A DNA stretch of 64,000 bases. Origin: Eunapius fragilis. Lineage: Eukaryota > Porifera > Demospongiae > Spongillida > Spongillidae. The notes below the pieces were generated by a model. That model was not told the origin of the DNA. It saw only the letters and a list, made by a program, of their open reading frames with translations, and did not search any database. This document shows, in pieces, positions 17,771 through 39,427 of the stretch. The position numbers were made by a program, and so were the translations under genes. Position 1 is the first letter of the stretch. Every line of letters begins with the position of its first letter. The DNA is taken from positions 5,118,029-5,182,028 of the forward strand of contig OY811985.1 in NCBI GenBank assembly GCA_963681505.1, given 5' to 3'.

Positions 17771-19417
17771 ATGGTGTTCTTCACGTGTAACGCTTGTGGA
17801 CAGTCCATTAAAAAGAACAAGGTCGAGAAGCACTACCAGGTCGAATGTAGGAGCTGCGAGATCCTTTCTTGCATGGACTGTGGGAAAGAATTCGCCGGCG
17901 ACGAATACCTGTCGCATACTAGCTGCATATCAGAAGCCGAGAAGTATCAGGGTGCGCTTTTTTCGGAGTCAAATAAAGGTCAGGTACCCAAAGGGGAGAA
18001 GAAACAGCAGGAATGGCTAGAGGTAAATTTAGTATGGAATTTTTGACAAAGATACATATACCGTCCACGTCACCAGAGGATTCGCAAGTCAGTACTGTCT
18101 GCGGCAGCAAACCCGAGGATCGCTAATCTCCTGGAGAGGATCGCAGATTATCCCAACATCCCACGGAAGAAACCCAAGTTCGTTGTACGTACGTGTACAT
18201 GCGTGCACGTATGTAGTTTTACATTTGGCGAGGTTGTCACCCACCATAACTATGTCTAGGATAACGCACACTTTATTTATGTAGCATTGTGTACCTACAA
18301 TGTTTGTGGTGAGATAGTCTTTGGGACTCCACCATTACTGTAGCTTCTCCCTCTCCCCCCCCCCCCCCCCCCCCCAAGAACTTTGTGAGAAATAGTTTCA
18401 ATGTTCGAGATGAAAGGACCTTGGAACAGCTGTGGGACGCATTCAGTGCTGCAACCAAGCCAGTATGTGCCAGCTGTGTATGTTGGGTGTAGCATTTTAT
18501 TTTGCCTGCTGTTACAGTCGCCTAACGTTGATGATGGCCAGTCCAAACCAGCTGCAGAAGAAACACAGAAAGTGGAGTCTGTGAGCAAAGAACTTGGCCA
18601 AACATCTGGAGCAGATGGGGATGTGAGCAAAGAACTTGGCCAAACATCTGGAGCAGATGGGGATGTGAGCAAAGAACAAAAACCCTCAAAGAAGCAGAAA
18701 TGTTTTGAGAAGGCATCAGAGGGTGTTACAGGTGGGAAGGGATCAGCTGGCAAATGTGAGACAGCAGGCATCTGTGATCAGAATGAGAGCACAGCTCAGC
18801 ATGCTGGTTGTGATGGCAACATTGAAGCTGCCAGTAAAGAGGAAACTGCAGCTGTGTTAAAGAAGGCAAAGAGAAAGAAGTTACAGGAAATGGAGACCGT
18901 TGTAGTGAAGGAGACAGTGAGTGAGGATGTTGAAGAGCCCCCAAAGAAGAAGTCAAAGACCAGAAATATAGGCAGCTGTGTTCAGAAAGGCTGTACAACT
19001 GAACTTACAACCAGCTCCACTTCATCATTGGAGTCTGAGGAAAAGACAGCTGAAAAACATCAGGAAAGTGAAGGGGGTGTGGTTTTCCAAGAGGACAAAT
19101 CGAAAAAAAAGAAAAAAAAGCTCGATGCTGTAGCTGTGAAAGACGACCACAGTACCAATGTCGGTAGTGAAATAAAAGCTGTGGGTGAAGTGAGAAAGAA
19201 GTCGAGGAAGACCAAAGCCAAAGGTGATGACTGTGTTCAGAAAGACTGTACGAGTGAACTTGTTCCCAGTACCACTTTGCCATTGGAGGCAGCTGAAAAG
19301 CATAAATCACAGGACAGTGTGAATGGTGTAAGGGGTGTGGCATTTCAAGAGAGTGGCGAAAGTCAGGCATCTAAAAAGAAGAAGAGAAAGCAAGACACTG
19401 TGGCCATGCAAGGCTAA
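17771..19417 (+). CDS. LYAR: LYAR, cell growth-regulating nucleolar zinc-finger protein
   Basis: Four exons: 17771-18022, 18077-18184, 18380-18472, 18518-19417; 450 residues. It starts MVFFTCNACGQS, the LYAR signature, followed by two C2HC-type zinc fingers (CNACG...HY..EC and CMDCGKEFAGDEYLSH..C). Exon 2 holds the IRKSVL...ANLLERIADYPNIPRKK segment and exon 3 NFVRNS..VRDERTLEQLW, both typical of the family. The last exon is Lys/Glu/Ser-rich with KKKS and KKKRK clusters suited to nucleolar localisation, and a tandem VSKELGQTSGADGD. LYAR proteins act in the nucleolus in rRNA synthesis and processing. The C-terminal winged-helix-like segment of vertebrate LYAR is not seen. The start codon is only 96 bp after the preceding gene's stop. 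Confidence 0.92.
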
Positions 19418-19641
19418 AACTGTAACAGCATGCTGTCATGACAACTGATGGTGTCAAATGGAAGTGGTGGACAGGTCATAAGAGAGCAGTTCAACGCATT
19501 TAGTAAATATTATTTTTAAGGTCCGTACCGTATAACAGTAAATTGAGTAGGCGGATGTACTGTAGTATTTCATAAGGATACGGATACAAACCCCGCCGTC
19601 TATTACAAAGCTATATTCAACGAATAAATAAAAATAATAAT

Positions 19642-20979
19642 ATGCCGCCCAAGAAGGCTCTGGAACCTCTGAAATGTAAGTGGCTAGGTTGCCCTTGCGA
19701 CGAGGTCTTCTCGTGTGTTGAAGACTTGGCCCAACACGTGAAAGTATCGCACATCGAGTCGTTCGCCAAAGAGGAGAGCGTTGTGTGCCTATGGGACGGC
19801 TGTCGCGTCTACAACGTTCCTAGTACATCGTACTCGTGGCTGCAGAAACACGTCCAACAGATCCACACGAAGGAGCGACCCCATCGTTGCATCATGAACG
19901 GGTGCAGCCGGTCGTTCAACACGCCAGAGGCCCTCAGTCGGCATCTACAGGTGCACTTCCTGTCGCCGGCGTTGAAAGTTCAAAAGGTCCCCGTTCCCGC
20001 TGGAGCAACCGTTCGACCGCATGTTCCCGCGCCCTCCCCACAAGCGTCGACAGAAGGGGCAGACGCGCCAGTACCAACAGCCGCCGAGGAAGATAGCAGC
20101 GTTAATGCGAGCGCCAAACCTTCCGAAGAAAAACCTGGCGAGTCCGAGCCCCACGGCTCGGTCGTGCTTCTACCCCAGCCGCCTCCCAAGCGTGTGCGGT
20201 CCATGAAGCCGCAAACTGTACGCCACACCCCCTTGTGCTCAGTAGCAGGAGCCATTTCACACAGCGGTAAGTAAACGGAAGTGTAGAGGGAAGTGCCTTC
20301 GAACGATATAAACGTGGTTCGCAAAGATTCACTACACCTTAATATCATGCATCTAATGACTTAGGGGGAGGAGCCCTACCGCTGGCATGTTTGCTCCATT
20401 TCATAGCTCGAATACATCCATCTTAATCAACTAGCTCTGCGTTTGGCAGATAAACTGATTCCCAGTGGACGTCAGATGGAATTATTATTACCCTCTGCTG
20501 ATTGTCAAACAGATGTTCACATATATTGCATATTTGTGTGATGAAAATGTTCACCTGTGAAGGTTAAATATTTGAAACCCATTGTGTTATAATACATTGT
20601 TTCGGTGTGCTTACTCCATTGTTCAGCTACAGGCACACCTTTTCACCCTCAAGTAATGGACTCCAGAACCATGTCAGTTATCAGGAAAACAGCCTGCCAC
20701 CTTGCACAGCACGACAAATATCACTCCCAGGGGGTGGGTAACTACATCTCCTTGCAACCAAAGGTAAGGTCGGGAATGGAGGACGGCGGGGGAGGGGAGG
20801 GGGGGGGGGGGGGAATGGAGTGGGTATGTGTATTTCAAACAATTGTGTGCTCATGGGACTTTTTTTTTGGAATGTGGCTATTAGGTCATTGCCAGAAGAA
20901 AAAGGCCACAGTATCAAGAACCTGAGTTTCTCATTCGTTGGGTACCACCTGTGTAAGTGTGAGGGTCTTGGAGGTAGCC

Positions 20980-21057
<78 letters not shown>

Positions 21058-21551
21058 ATTTAGCGTGCACTGGATCACGTGTTGTTTAGTAAAGGTAAAG
21101 GCAGCTTTCTCTGTTGGAAGCAGAGTACGCATGTGTATTAATAATGGTTTTTCAGTGCCAGGCTTCCCCCCCCCCCCCCCGCTCCTAAAACGCCTACATT
21201 TATGGCAGCCAACTAATTATCCATGGCTGTTAACCCATCTATGTGTGTGACCCCAGTGTGTGTGCTGTGCATGGTGTACATGTAACCCACCTATGTGACC
21301 CTCCCCCAAAGTGCTGTGCATAGTGTATGTACTACTTGTGCTGCGTGCATTACATGTATATACAAAATATTCCAATTAGAGCACTCTGTTTGGTCTTCTG
21401 CAGAGCGTCTGACGTGTGGGTCCCAGTGAGCCAGTACGAGGAGCATGGTCACTTCTTCTCCTTCTGTGACCTGAGTCCATGGCAGCTGTCCACGTTGGCA
21501 CAGGCATGCTTCAGCTCCAAATTGACCAGAAGGACAAAGAGAAAGCTATAG
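19642..21551 (+). CDS. AEBP2: AEBP2, PRC2-associated zinc-finger protein
   Basis: Four exons: 19642-20266, 20627-20763, 20885-20952, 21404-21551; 325 residues. Three C2H2 fingers: CKWLGCPCDEVFS...H..SH, CLWDGCRVYNVPSTSYSWLQKH..QIH and CIMNGCSRSFNTPEALSRHLQVH. The middle finger's VYN.PSTS.SWLQ string is diagnostic of AEBP2/Jing. A Pro/Ala/Ser linker follows, then the conserved C-terminal module (MDSRTMSVIRKTACHLA, VIARRKR, FLIRWVPP, DVWVPVSQYE) ending in basic RRTKRKL, like the vertebrate tail. AEBP2 stabilises and directs Polycomb repressive complex 2 on chromatin. Shorter than the long vertebrate isoform because the acidic/Gly-rich N-terminus is absent. Confidence 0.9.
20985..21058 (+). repeat. 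(TG)n microsatellite in the last AEBP2 intron
   Basis: TG dinucleotides with a few GC interruptions, about 30 bp after the exon 3 donor. Confidence 0.95.
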
Positions 21552-22011
21552 CGTTTGGTGGTCCACATCGAACGTACCTGTCAAAGCAATTGCCATGCCT
21601 CTATGTGTGTGCGTGTGTGTGTATTGTGCACACCCACAAACCCACATACATACTTACACACACATACACACACATATGGACATAGGTACACAAGTATGCA
21701 CACCATACTGATCTGACATATACCCCGAATCGTTTGTGTATGCTTTGTTGGCCAGTGTCACAAATCATATGTATGTGTGGGAGTGTGTTACACAGTATTC
21801 CATATTTAATATGTTATTAGAAAAGACAAAGCTTGAGACTTAAGGGTTAAATAGATGTGCCCAGTTACCACTCAGTGTCCACTGGAACAAATATATTTTA
21901 ACTCCTTCCATTAAAAACCTTATGTAGCTGGGGGTATTCATGTTGTCGGGTGTGTGTGGTGTAGGTCTGTGGCCAAAGATCAGTAGGAAGGAAACCCCCC
22001 CTCTGTTCTCA

Positions 22012-31657
<9,646 letters not shown>

Positions 31658-31759
31658 CTTTGATGAAGGTATGGGGTGGTTGGGGGTGGGGGGGAGGGGG
31701 GGGGGTGGAGTCATTCCTTTGTCACAATGTGGTAACTGCCCTCACCACACCATACATAC

Positions 31760-31834
31760 CAGGCAGACCAGTGCAACTATGTAACCCTCCCTTCGTATCT
31801 TCCCATCACTAGCTCCCTCCTCCACATAATACAT
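31760..31834 (-). other. Possible RTK start exon (tentative)
   Basis: An ATG at 31834 opens 25 codons ending in GYIVALVCL just before a gtatgt donor, the kind of short hydrophobic stretch expected of a signal peptide. Its phase (0) does not match the phase required by the CRD exon acceptor at 31658, so it cannot join directly. Confidence 0.2.
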
Positions 31835-31839
31835 TATCA

Positions 31840-32700
31840 CATTGTTGCTAGCGCTGTCAGTGCGCGACACTGCTGCATATTCAATTGCAGCTTGATTGCG
31901 CTTACTACTATGTGTTTAATATGTAAAGAACTTCGCACGTGTCACAACACCAGACGCAAATACCGGTACATTTATTCAGCCGCCAACTATATATGCGGTG
32001 TGCAAAAAGTTGTGCCTGGTAGTAGCTACCAGCTGCTAGCTACATCAAGCCGAACTATTGCAAAATCAAAGAAATGGCGTTTGTTATGTAGAACGAAATT
32101 ACGTTCAAAAGCTGGCATTCGTCTAATTTTTTACGTTTGAAAAAAAATCTATGCCGGTATACACTGCAAAAAAAAAAAAGATGCCTAGAATAGATGTCAC
32201 AAGTGATTTGATATTTCATATTTGTACCAAATATGAAGAAATGTAAGTGACCGTCTCGCTATGCTTCAATTCAAACAGTACAATTACGTTGCGCGCAACC
32301 AGAGATAATATATAGATTATCTCTGGCGCAACACGTCGCCTAGTGTTTACGTCGTGTCGCGTGCAACATTGCTGCATGCAAGCCTAGCGTTAAGGGGGAA
32401 CAGCGTTCACGTCGGACATGCGCGCTTGTTAAATTATAGACTTACTGTGGCGGATGCGCACTTGAACTTAGGCCGGATGTGCACTTCGCCAGAACGTTAT
32501 CACTGACTCCTACGAAAAAAATAACAGCAATCATTTTTGTATATACGAGTTTGAACTCACCTGAGGATACAATGCGCGAGAAAGATAATAACGTCAGTAT
32601 AACTACAAACATGACCACAATTGCAAATAGAAACGCTTACAAATAAAATCTATTGGTGTGAGCATCTTATATCGCTATTGTAAAATGTACTTGATCTGTA
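31840..32700. other. Intergenic region upstream of the RTK
   Basis: AT-rich with scattered CpG-containing patches. No family-resembling frame. Contains a strong hairpin at 32288-32332 (see findings). Likely holds the RTK promoter. Confidence 0.4.
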
Positions 32701-32716
32701 TGACGTCACATTTAAT

Positions 32717-32933
32717 CACTTAATTAACAACGATAGTGTCGCGCGACGAAGGGGGAGTAGCTTGTAACCACCGGGCCCTATGAAGTTTTTTGCGAGCAGT
32801 CTGAAAGTTAGCGGGCACGCCGGGCAGATGAAGAATGCTTGCTAATGATGGTTCTTTTTGGTATAGGTCCGTATAGAGCTGATGTAGTGCCATCTCCAGA
32901 TGTTTTTTGGTGTCCCTAATCTGTGTTAATTCT
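32717..32933 (-). other. Possible coding exon, unknown protein
   Basis: A 70-codon open frame with a natural codon mix, acceptor-like ctgtgacag at its 5' side and a TAA at its end. It reads TELTQIRDTKKHLEMALHQL and later LHLPGVPANFQTARKKLH. The composition looks like real protein, but I recognise no family and found no partner exon upstream to about 33.5 kb. It could be a terminal exon, an isolated pseudogene or a retroelement fragment. Confidence 0.3.
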
Positions 32934-33499
32934 GTCACAGATTGTTAATAGGGAAGCAAAAAAACATGACCACCGATCTTCCCAGGACGGCACTGCAACC
33001 CTCGATAGGGACATGTCATGGTACGGGTTGTTTCATTCCATTGCGGACAAAAAGCCTACGAAAAATTTCCATAGCAACGGGGTTAATTCGCCCTTAGTGA
33101 CAACCCGTAGTACAGAAACGAAGCCTTTTTTTGCAAAAGCTATTTAGTTCTTGAGTCTAGGCTATTAATCGTTTGTTTCTGCTGAACACTTCACATACTT
33201 AACTACCTTAATGTCGATCAACATCGTTTTACTGGAAGCCTGATATTAGCTTGCGAGGTGTTTTTAATTGGGGTAGGGGATAAAACCAATGCACTGGATA
33301 AAACCGTGCTCAACTAAAGTTTCCGCCCTTATAAAAAGTCCGCTGAAAATTTTATATGACCGTGGTAGGTAATGATTTTCCAATTGGTTTTTGCTCATAG
33401 TTCGTGGTGCCAGCAGACATTGGACTGTGGTTAGTCTCGTACCCAGACCCATATTTCACCGTAGCAGATGGATCATGGATTACATCACCGGCGCTACGT

Positions 33500-33720
33500 G
33501 AATATATGCTGTGGGCAGGTTTGACTCACATACGTTTCTGCCTCTGACAATCCATCACACCATCACAAAAGCGATCTCCATACCTCGCCGTGATTTTCGG
33601 CTTCACTTTTTTACTTCTCGGGTTGTACCTATTTGGAATACCTTGCCCGAACATGTTGTATCTGCCCACAGTATTCTTAAACTGTTGATTTACCCCTTTT
33701 CTGTAAACTGTACCCGTTTA
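33500..33720 (+). pseudogene. Fragment resembling the C-terminal end of a LINE-type reverse transcriptase
   Basis: The plus frame reads RRDFRLHFFTSRVVPIWNTL followed by PEHVVSAHSI. The pattern R..FF..RVV..WN.LP..VV.A.S is common at the end of non-LTR retrotransposon polymerase ORFs. No RT catalytic motifs are present, so this is a short remnant. Confidence 0.5.
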
Positions 33721-33912
33721 AATAGGATGTATGTAAGTGCATTCTTCTCATGCCGTTACTTGCCTCTTCAGTACATTGCATTGAGAAATATTATTGGGAA
33801 TAAATGCACTTTTTAATTATTATTGGAAACAAGATACAAGAGAATACATGAACGTGTACATTATTACAGATCTAAGCTACACAGTTACTATAGCTACAAG
33901 GAAATCAATACG

Positions 33913-34481
33913 CTAGAGATGGATTGGGCAAAGGCCTCTTGCCAGGATGGCTCTTGCCACAGCTCTCACCAAGCAGATGTTTAGGCGGCCATATATGTCA
34001 GCCAGGACTCTGGACTTGGGGCAGGAAAGATGGATAGCTAAATAGGTAGCCAGTCGTGAGAACATGTGTTGGGCCATCTTCCCCCAGTTACCATACGTTT
34101 CAACTGACATTGGTATACACACCCATCCCTGTTCTCGACACTTTGGGTCATTGGCAGCATGCTTCCTCATTTCTGCTGACAGAGCTGCAGCACCTGCAAT
34201 TCCACTTGTCTCTTTCAGCTGGAGTGAAGGGAGAAGTGACCATGATGTCTAGGGCAGCAGGTAGGTCTCTCTCCCAACCCTCCACAAGCAGGAGAGTGAT
34301 TTTTATCACGACACAGACCATGTCCTGCTTCCACCCTGACATACAGGTGCGCCTTGTGACATAAACCTGCAATGATGTCACGCAATTTGTTGGGTCTGAT
34401 GACTGTGTCACCACCATGTCTACAGGACACAGCATGGTGACTAAAGGAGTCAAGAGCAACCACTGGGCAAAATGGGCACAC
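33913..34481 (-). pseudogene. Frameshifted retroelement-type ORF fragment
   Basis: Three overlapping minus frames, broken by frameshifts, together resemble the C-terminal part of a protein common in sponge and coral retroelements. Visible pieces are CPFCPVVALDSFSHHAVSCR, GGDTVIRPNKLRDI, VRVEAGHGL, LDIMVTSPFTPAE, then GWVCIPMSVETYGNWGK and LARAILAR-like VARAILARG. Known intact versions read LDxxGHHAxxCRHGGDVxxRHN. The frameshifts and missing polymerase make it non-functional. Family assignment is from memory. Confidence 0.55.
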
Positions 34482-34499
34482 TGAGGCAATTCAAGTGTC

Positions 34500-34958
34500 C
34501 AGACCCAGCCACCATCTGACAGCAGTTTGGAATTCCGGTGAGTGTAGGTGCAGACTTAGGCCAACAGAGGGAACGACTGAGAGCCTTGATTCTTTTTGAT
34601 TTATGGGATGCTTACAAGGGTGGAAAATAGAAATAGTTACTAATTTGTAAGCGAATAAAAACGCCACGCCCCCTCCCATACGTCATGACGCGTTTTTTTC
34701 CAAAGTAACTTTGGAGACGCCCCCTTTTAATGAATCCAGGATCAAAAAAGGGGAGTGCAGACCAATGAAATATGAATTTAGTATGGCAAAAAAAAATGCA
34801 AAACGGTACGGGCACGAGACAAAAGGTGTGGCCTCCAACGGTGGTATAGCCGTTACGCAGGTTCATAGTTGTGCGCATTAAAGACAAGGGACTGTATTTG
34901 ACCTCCAAACTGGAACACCTGCATTGGAAACAAGAATCTCCGTGCTAGCGCCCCCACG
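34500..34958. other. Intergenic, upstream of SMPD2
   Basis: No coding resemblance on either strand. Probable SMPD2 promoter and 5' UTR. Confidence 0.4.
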
Positions 34959-35518
34959 ATGAAGCTGAAAGTGTTGTCGCTTAACGTATGGTAAGCAGCG
35001 CTAGTAGTTATGCTATGATGAGACTGTGTGTTGTGGGCGCCAGTGGTGCAGTTAGTGCGACCTGCCTTCGCCATTGGAACAGAAGTTAGGGTAGCCTATA
35101 CGAGAAATAAATGGAAAGTGGGCGTTTCGGATAATTATGTTTAGTATGAGACTGAGTGGGGGGGGGGGGGGGGGGGGGGGAGAAGAAGAGTACTTCATCA
35201 CTTTAGCAGCTTATTAATGTTAATAAGTCACTAAGGTTAGTTAGATTATGATATCAACGTGTAACATGAAAGTGGAACGGTCCACTGCATTCTTGTACCC
35301 CCCTTCCCCTCCACCCCCCCCCCCCCCTCCCCCATAGGGGGCTCCATTACTTGGCGGAGAGGATTCGTGAAAGGCTTGGGTATATTGCTGATGAGCTCCA
35401 CGACTATCACATTGTTGGACTACAAGAGGCAAGTCCTGTAGCATCACTTTAAACAATGCTTGCAACTTCTGTTTCATTTTCTAGAGCTATTCTCTTTGGG
35501 TACACAGTGGGGATGGTG

Positions 35519-35575
<57 letters not shown>

Positions 35576-36227
35576 GTGCTGATATATATCCTTTCTACTA
35601 CTAAGCTATATTTTCCAGTGGTATGGGTTTATTAATGGTACCTATTTCATAATGGATGCCAGCAACTTGTAGCTGCAATATGAATGGACCAGCACACATA
35701 CCACCCTCACCTCAAAGCTATCTCTGCACACACAGATTGTTCCCCTAAAGCATGACCACATAAATGTAGGATTGTTGGAGTTTGCATGGTGTGTAAAGTA
35801 CATCATGTCACATCTTTGTGGGAGCAGTCAGTAGTGTTACATCTTTGTGGGAGCAGTCAGTAATGTTACATCTTTGTGGGAGCAGTCAGTAATGTTACAT
35901 CTTTGTGGGAGCTTTCAGTAGTGTTAAAGTGATCTGAAGTGGATGTGGTGAGCTCTATTATTTGGGGTTATCTAATATGGGAGGTATGATGCAATTAAGA
36001 TGTATTGTGTGGGTCAGACTGTGACTGGAGTGAAAGAAAAGAAAAGGAAGTGGTCTGCCATGTGATTTAACTGCACATGATAGCACCCATCACAATAACC
36101 CATTAACCTTCAGTTATTGCCTGCTGACCACATTGTTGTAACCATATTGCTGCAGCATTTGGTATAGATAGGTAGGCTGGGAGCTGAATCAGGTTTTTTT
36201 GTAAATAATATTGAAATGATGCTAATG

Positions 36228-36289
<62 letters not shown>

Positions 36290-39038
36290 TGAAACAGGTT
36301 TGGAGCAAAGATGACTTCAAATTTCTTAGAGAGAAACTGAAAGACTTTCCATATTCTCACTACTTCCACAGGCAAGCAGTGAACAGTCAGGACTATGGAA
36401 TGTGCTTATATAATCATGATGAAGCCCCATCTTGGTACCATTATATGATCATTATGGTGGTACCATTATGTGGTCCTCTGGATTACTGTGGTGGTCACTG
36501 TTGTGGTAATTGAGACCATTGTTGGGGGGGGGGGGGGTTACATTATCATGACACCATTACTGTCATCAGAATCATTGTGATGGGATGGTCATTATAATCA
36601 TCAGTGACCATCATTATAGTCATCAGGCTATTGTGGTGATCATCATTACAGTCATCAGGCTATTGTGGTGATCATCATTACAGTCATCATTGACCATTAT
36701 TATAGTTAACCATGGTGCAGCTCTGGTGCCATGGTGTCATGGTGCAGCTCTGGTGCCATGGTGCAGTGGTGCAGCTCTGGTGCCATGGTGTCATGGTGCA
36801 GCTCTGGTGCCATGGTGTCATGGTGCAGCTCTGGTGCCATGGTGTAGTGGTGTAGCTCTGGTGCCATGGTGTCATGGTGCAGCTCTGGTGCCATGGTGTA
36901 GTGGTGCAGCTCTGGTGCCATGGTGTCATGGTGCAGCTCTGGTGCCATGGTGTCATGGTGCAGCTCTGGTGCCATGGTGCAGTGGTGCAGCTCTGGTGCC
37001 ATGGTGTCATGGTGCAGCTCTGGTGCCATGGTATCATGGTGCAGCTCTGGTGCCATGGTGTCATGGTGCAGCTCTGGTGTCATGGTGCAGCTCTGGTGCC
37101 ATGGTGTCATGGTGCAGCTCTGGTGTCATGGTGCAGTGGTGCAGCTCTGGTGCCATGGTGTAGTGGTGCAGCTCTGGTGCCATGGTGTAGTGGTGCAGCT
37201 CTGGTGCCATGGTGCAGCTCTGGTGCCATGGTGTAGTGGTGCAGCTCTGGTGTCATGGTGTAGTGGTGCAGCTCTGGTGCCATGGTGTCATGGTGCAGCT
37301 CTGGTGCCATGGTGTCATGGTGCAGCTCTGGTGCCATGGTGCAGTGGTGCAGCTCTGGTGTCATGGTGCAGTTCTGATGTTCTTCTCTCTCATTTGTACT
37401 AGTGGTATTGTCGGAAGTGGTTTGTGTGTCTTCTCTCGCTACCAAATCATTGAGGCCTTCAGTCACTCATTCAGGGTAACTGGAGGGGTCAAAGACTTCA
37501 CTGATGGAGAAGTATTTGTAGGCAAAGGAGTGTTGTGCTGCAGAATCAAGACACCTGATGGGTGCATCGCATTCTTCAATACACACGTATGCACACGCAC
37601 TTTGGTACTGGTCTCTGTGTGCATGCCATGTAGCCAGTCAGCATGTAATCTGACTGCTATGCATAGAGGTGGTACATGTTGGGAGTATACAGCTCCACAG
37701 ATTGGATAATTATATTCAGTTTTGCTTGCAGTGCGTTTATGTATGTGACCATGTGCTGTGTGTTACAGAAGTGTTAAGTAGCGCGTGTCATTAACGCAGC
37801 ATACATACTAGTTTGGACTAAAACTAATAACAAGTCTTTGTAACCACCTTTTATACTCACTCTGTTCTCTTGATCCTCACATATACTCCTCCCATCCTCC
37901 CCTCCTCCCATCTCTCCCTCCTCCTTCCTTCAACAGGCAAACCCCAAGTGCAGAGAGAGTCAAATGTTTGAGTGCTTCCAGTTTGTTCAGCGAACGAGGG
38001 GGAGTGACCCCGTCATCCTGTGCGGAGACTTCAACACCAAGCCCAACCACGCACCATATGCCCTCTTCACCAAGTGCCTGGGTCTGAAGGATGCCTTTGT
38101 CGACCTACCCCTGGACACCTGTGACCTCACCTCCAACAAGTACACAGACAAGAAGATGACCCCAAAGAGGATAGATTATATCTTCTACGCCGATGACAAC
38201 TGCCCCTCCCACTCCCTTGTGCTTGAGGACAAGATGCTGGCACTGAGCGGGCTAATCCCGGGAAAGGATTTCCCTTACTCTGACCATGAGGGTCTGGAGG
38301 GAACATTTGTTTTGGAACAGAGAAAGAAGCCATTTTATGCAGTTCCTGTTGACATGAGTGGTATGTTGTCAAGAAGGAGGGGGGGGGGGGGGGGGGGGGG
38401 GGATTTGAGGGGGACCCCTTTTTAATTTCCCTCCCCTTTTGTTTTAAAAGCTTCTGAGTTAGGCCTACCCCTGCCTGCAAAACACCAATGGCCACACCCC
38501 CCCCATAATCTCTTAGCTGCCTGCAAACACCAATGCCCCCCCATACCTCTTAGCTGGTGAGAATTCCCCTCAAATCCCCCCTCCCCCCCCCCCCACCTTT
38601 CCTGTGTGTGTTATGATGGAAGCATGTATACGCAGTAGCATGACTATGACCTTCAGCGAGACCTGGTACAGCTGTAAACAATGACCTTCTCCCTTCCCTG
38701 CAGAAGAGGGTGTGGCAGTCCTGTGCGCTCTCTCAAGGTGCATAGCGGAGAAGAAGACGCGATATGACTACTCCTCAAAGCAGGTGGTGGGCTCGTGGAT
38801 GGTGCTTACGGCTCTTGTACTTTTCATTGCCGTGGTGATCAACCACCCTATGCTTTTCAACTTCCTTGCTGACTACCAGCTAGGCTGGGTATGTGGCGCT
38901 ATCACTGGATTGGCAGGAGCTATCGCCATGGTGATCGTATTTGTACTGTTCTCTGCAGTACAGCTGAAGAGCGCCATGGAAACTAACATTGTGGAAATTA
39001 ACACTTTGATTAGTTTACACAGTTCAAGACAGCAATAG
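34959..39038 (+). CDS. SMPD2: SMPD2, neutral sphingomyelinase (nSMase1 family)
   Basis: Six exons: 34959-34990, 35338-35428, 36298-36371, 37403-37586, 37937-38360, 38704-39038; 379 residues (human about 423). An exonuclease-endonuclease-phosphatase fold enzyme that hydrolyses sphingomyelin to ceramide and phosphocholine at membranes. Catalytic landmarks: LNVWG, LQEVW (metal-binding Glu), SGIVGSGLCVFSRY, LCGDFNTKP (Asp/Asn), RIDYIFY, and FPYSDHEGLEG with the catalytic Asp-His. The last exon encodes two hydrophobic helices (WMVLTALVLFIAVVI; GAITGLAGAIAMVIVFVLF), matching the C-terminal membrane anchor. Introns 2 and 3 begin with GC. The stretch between FFNTH and ANPKCRE is shorter than in vertebrates, so a small exon may be missing from intron 4. 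Confidence 0.92.
35156..35182 (+). repeat. Poly-G run, with a TG microsatellite at 35520-35575
   Basis: About 24 consecutive G residues in SMPD2 intron 1; a (TG)n tract follows in intron 2. Confidence 0.95.
36228..36288 (+). repeat. (TG)n microsatellite before SMPD2 exon 3
   Basis: About 60 bp of TG ends some 10 bp before the exon 3 acceptor, replacing the usual pyrimidine tract. Confidence 0.95.
36712..37378 (+). repeat. Minisatellite, about 26-bp unit (with longer variants) in SMPD2 intron 3
   Basis: About 27 copies built from gtgcagctctggtgccatgg plus tgtcatg or tgtagtg variants. Frames in both directions are open (Trp/Cys/His-rich), which is a repeat artefact. Confidence 0.92.
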
Positions 39039-39427
39039 GAAAAGAGCAATGATCTCACACTTACATATACAAGACACTTTCAGTGTGCTCCGGTTTGAAT
39101 TTTTAATTAATATTAATAATCAGCTGTAGTTTGAAGATGAAAGTGCAACACTATGCAAAGTCTGGATGCAAGACAAGAGCTGGGCTTTAATTAGAAGAGC
39201 AGATGTGATTTGATTTCTGAAATAGCAACACACACTTTATCACACGACCATGTATACATGTACATTAGTCAAATTTTGTAAAATAAAAAAATTACCTCTA
39301 CCCCAACTTAAGTGACCATTTACCACTGAATATCCGTACTCGTTTTACATTCTTATGACCAGTCCCCAGTCACTTGCAACAAAACACACGGAGGTAAACT
39401 CACTCAACATACTTTCCAACTTCTAGG

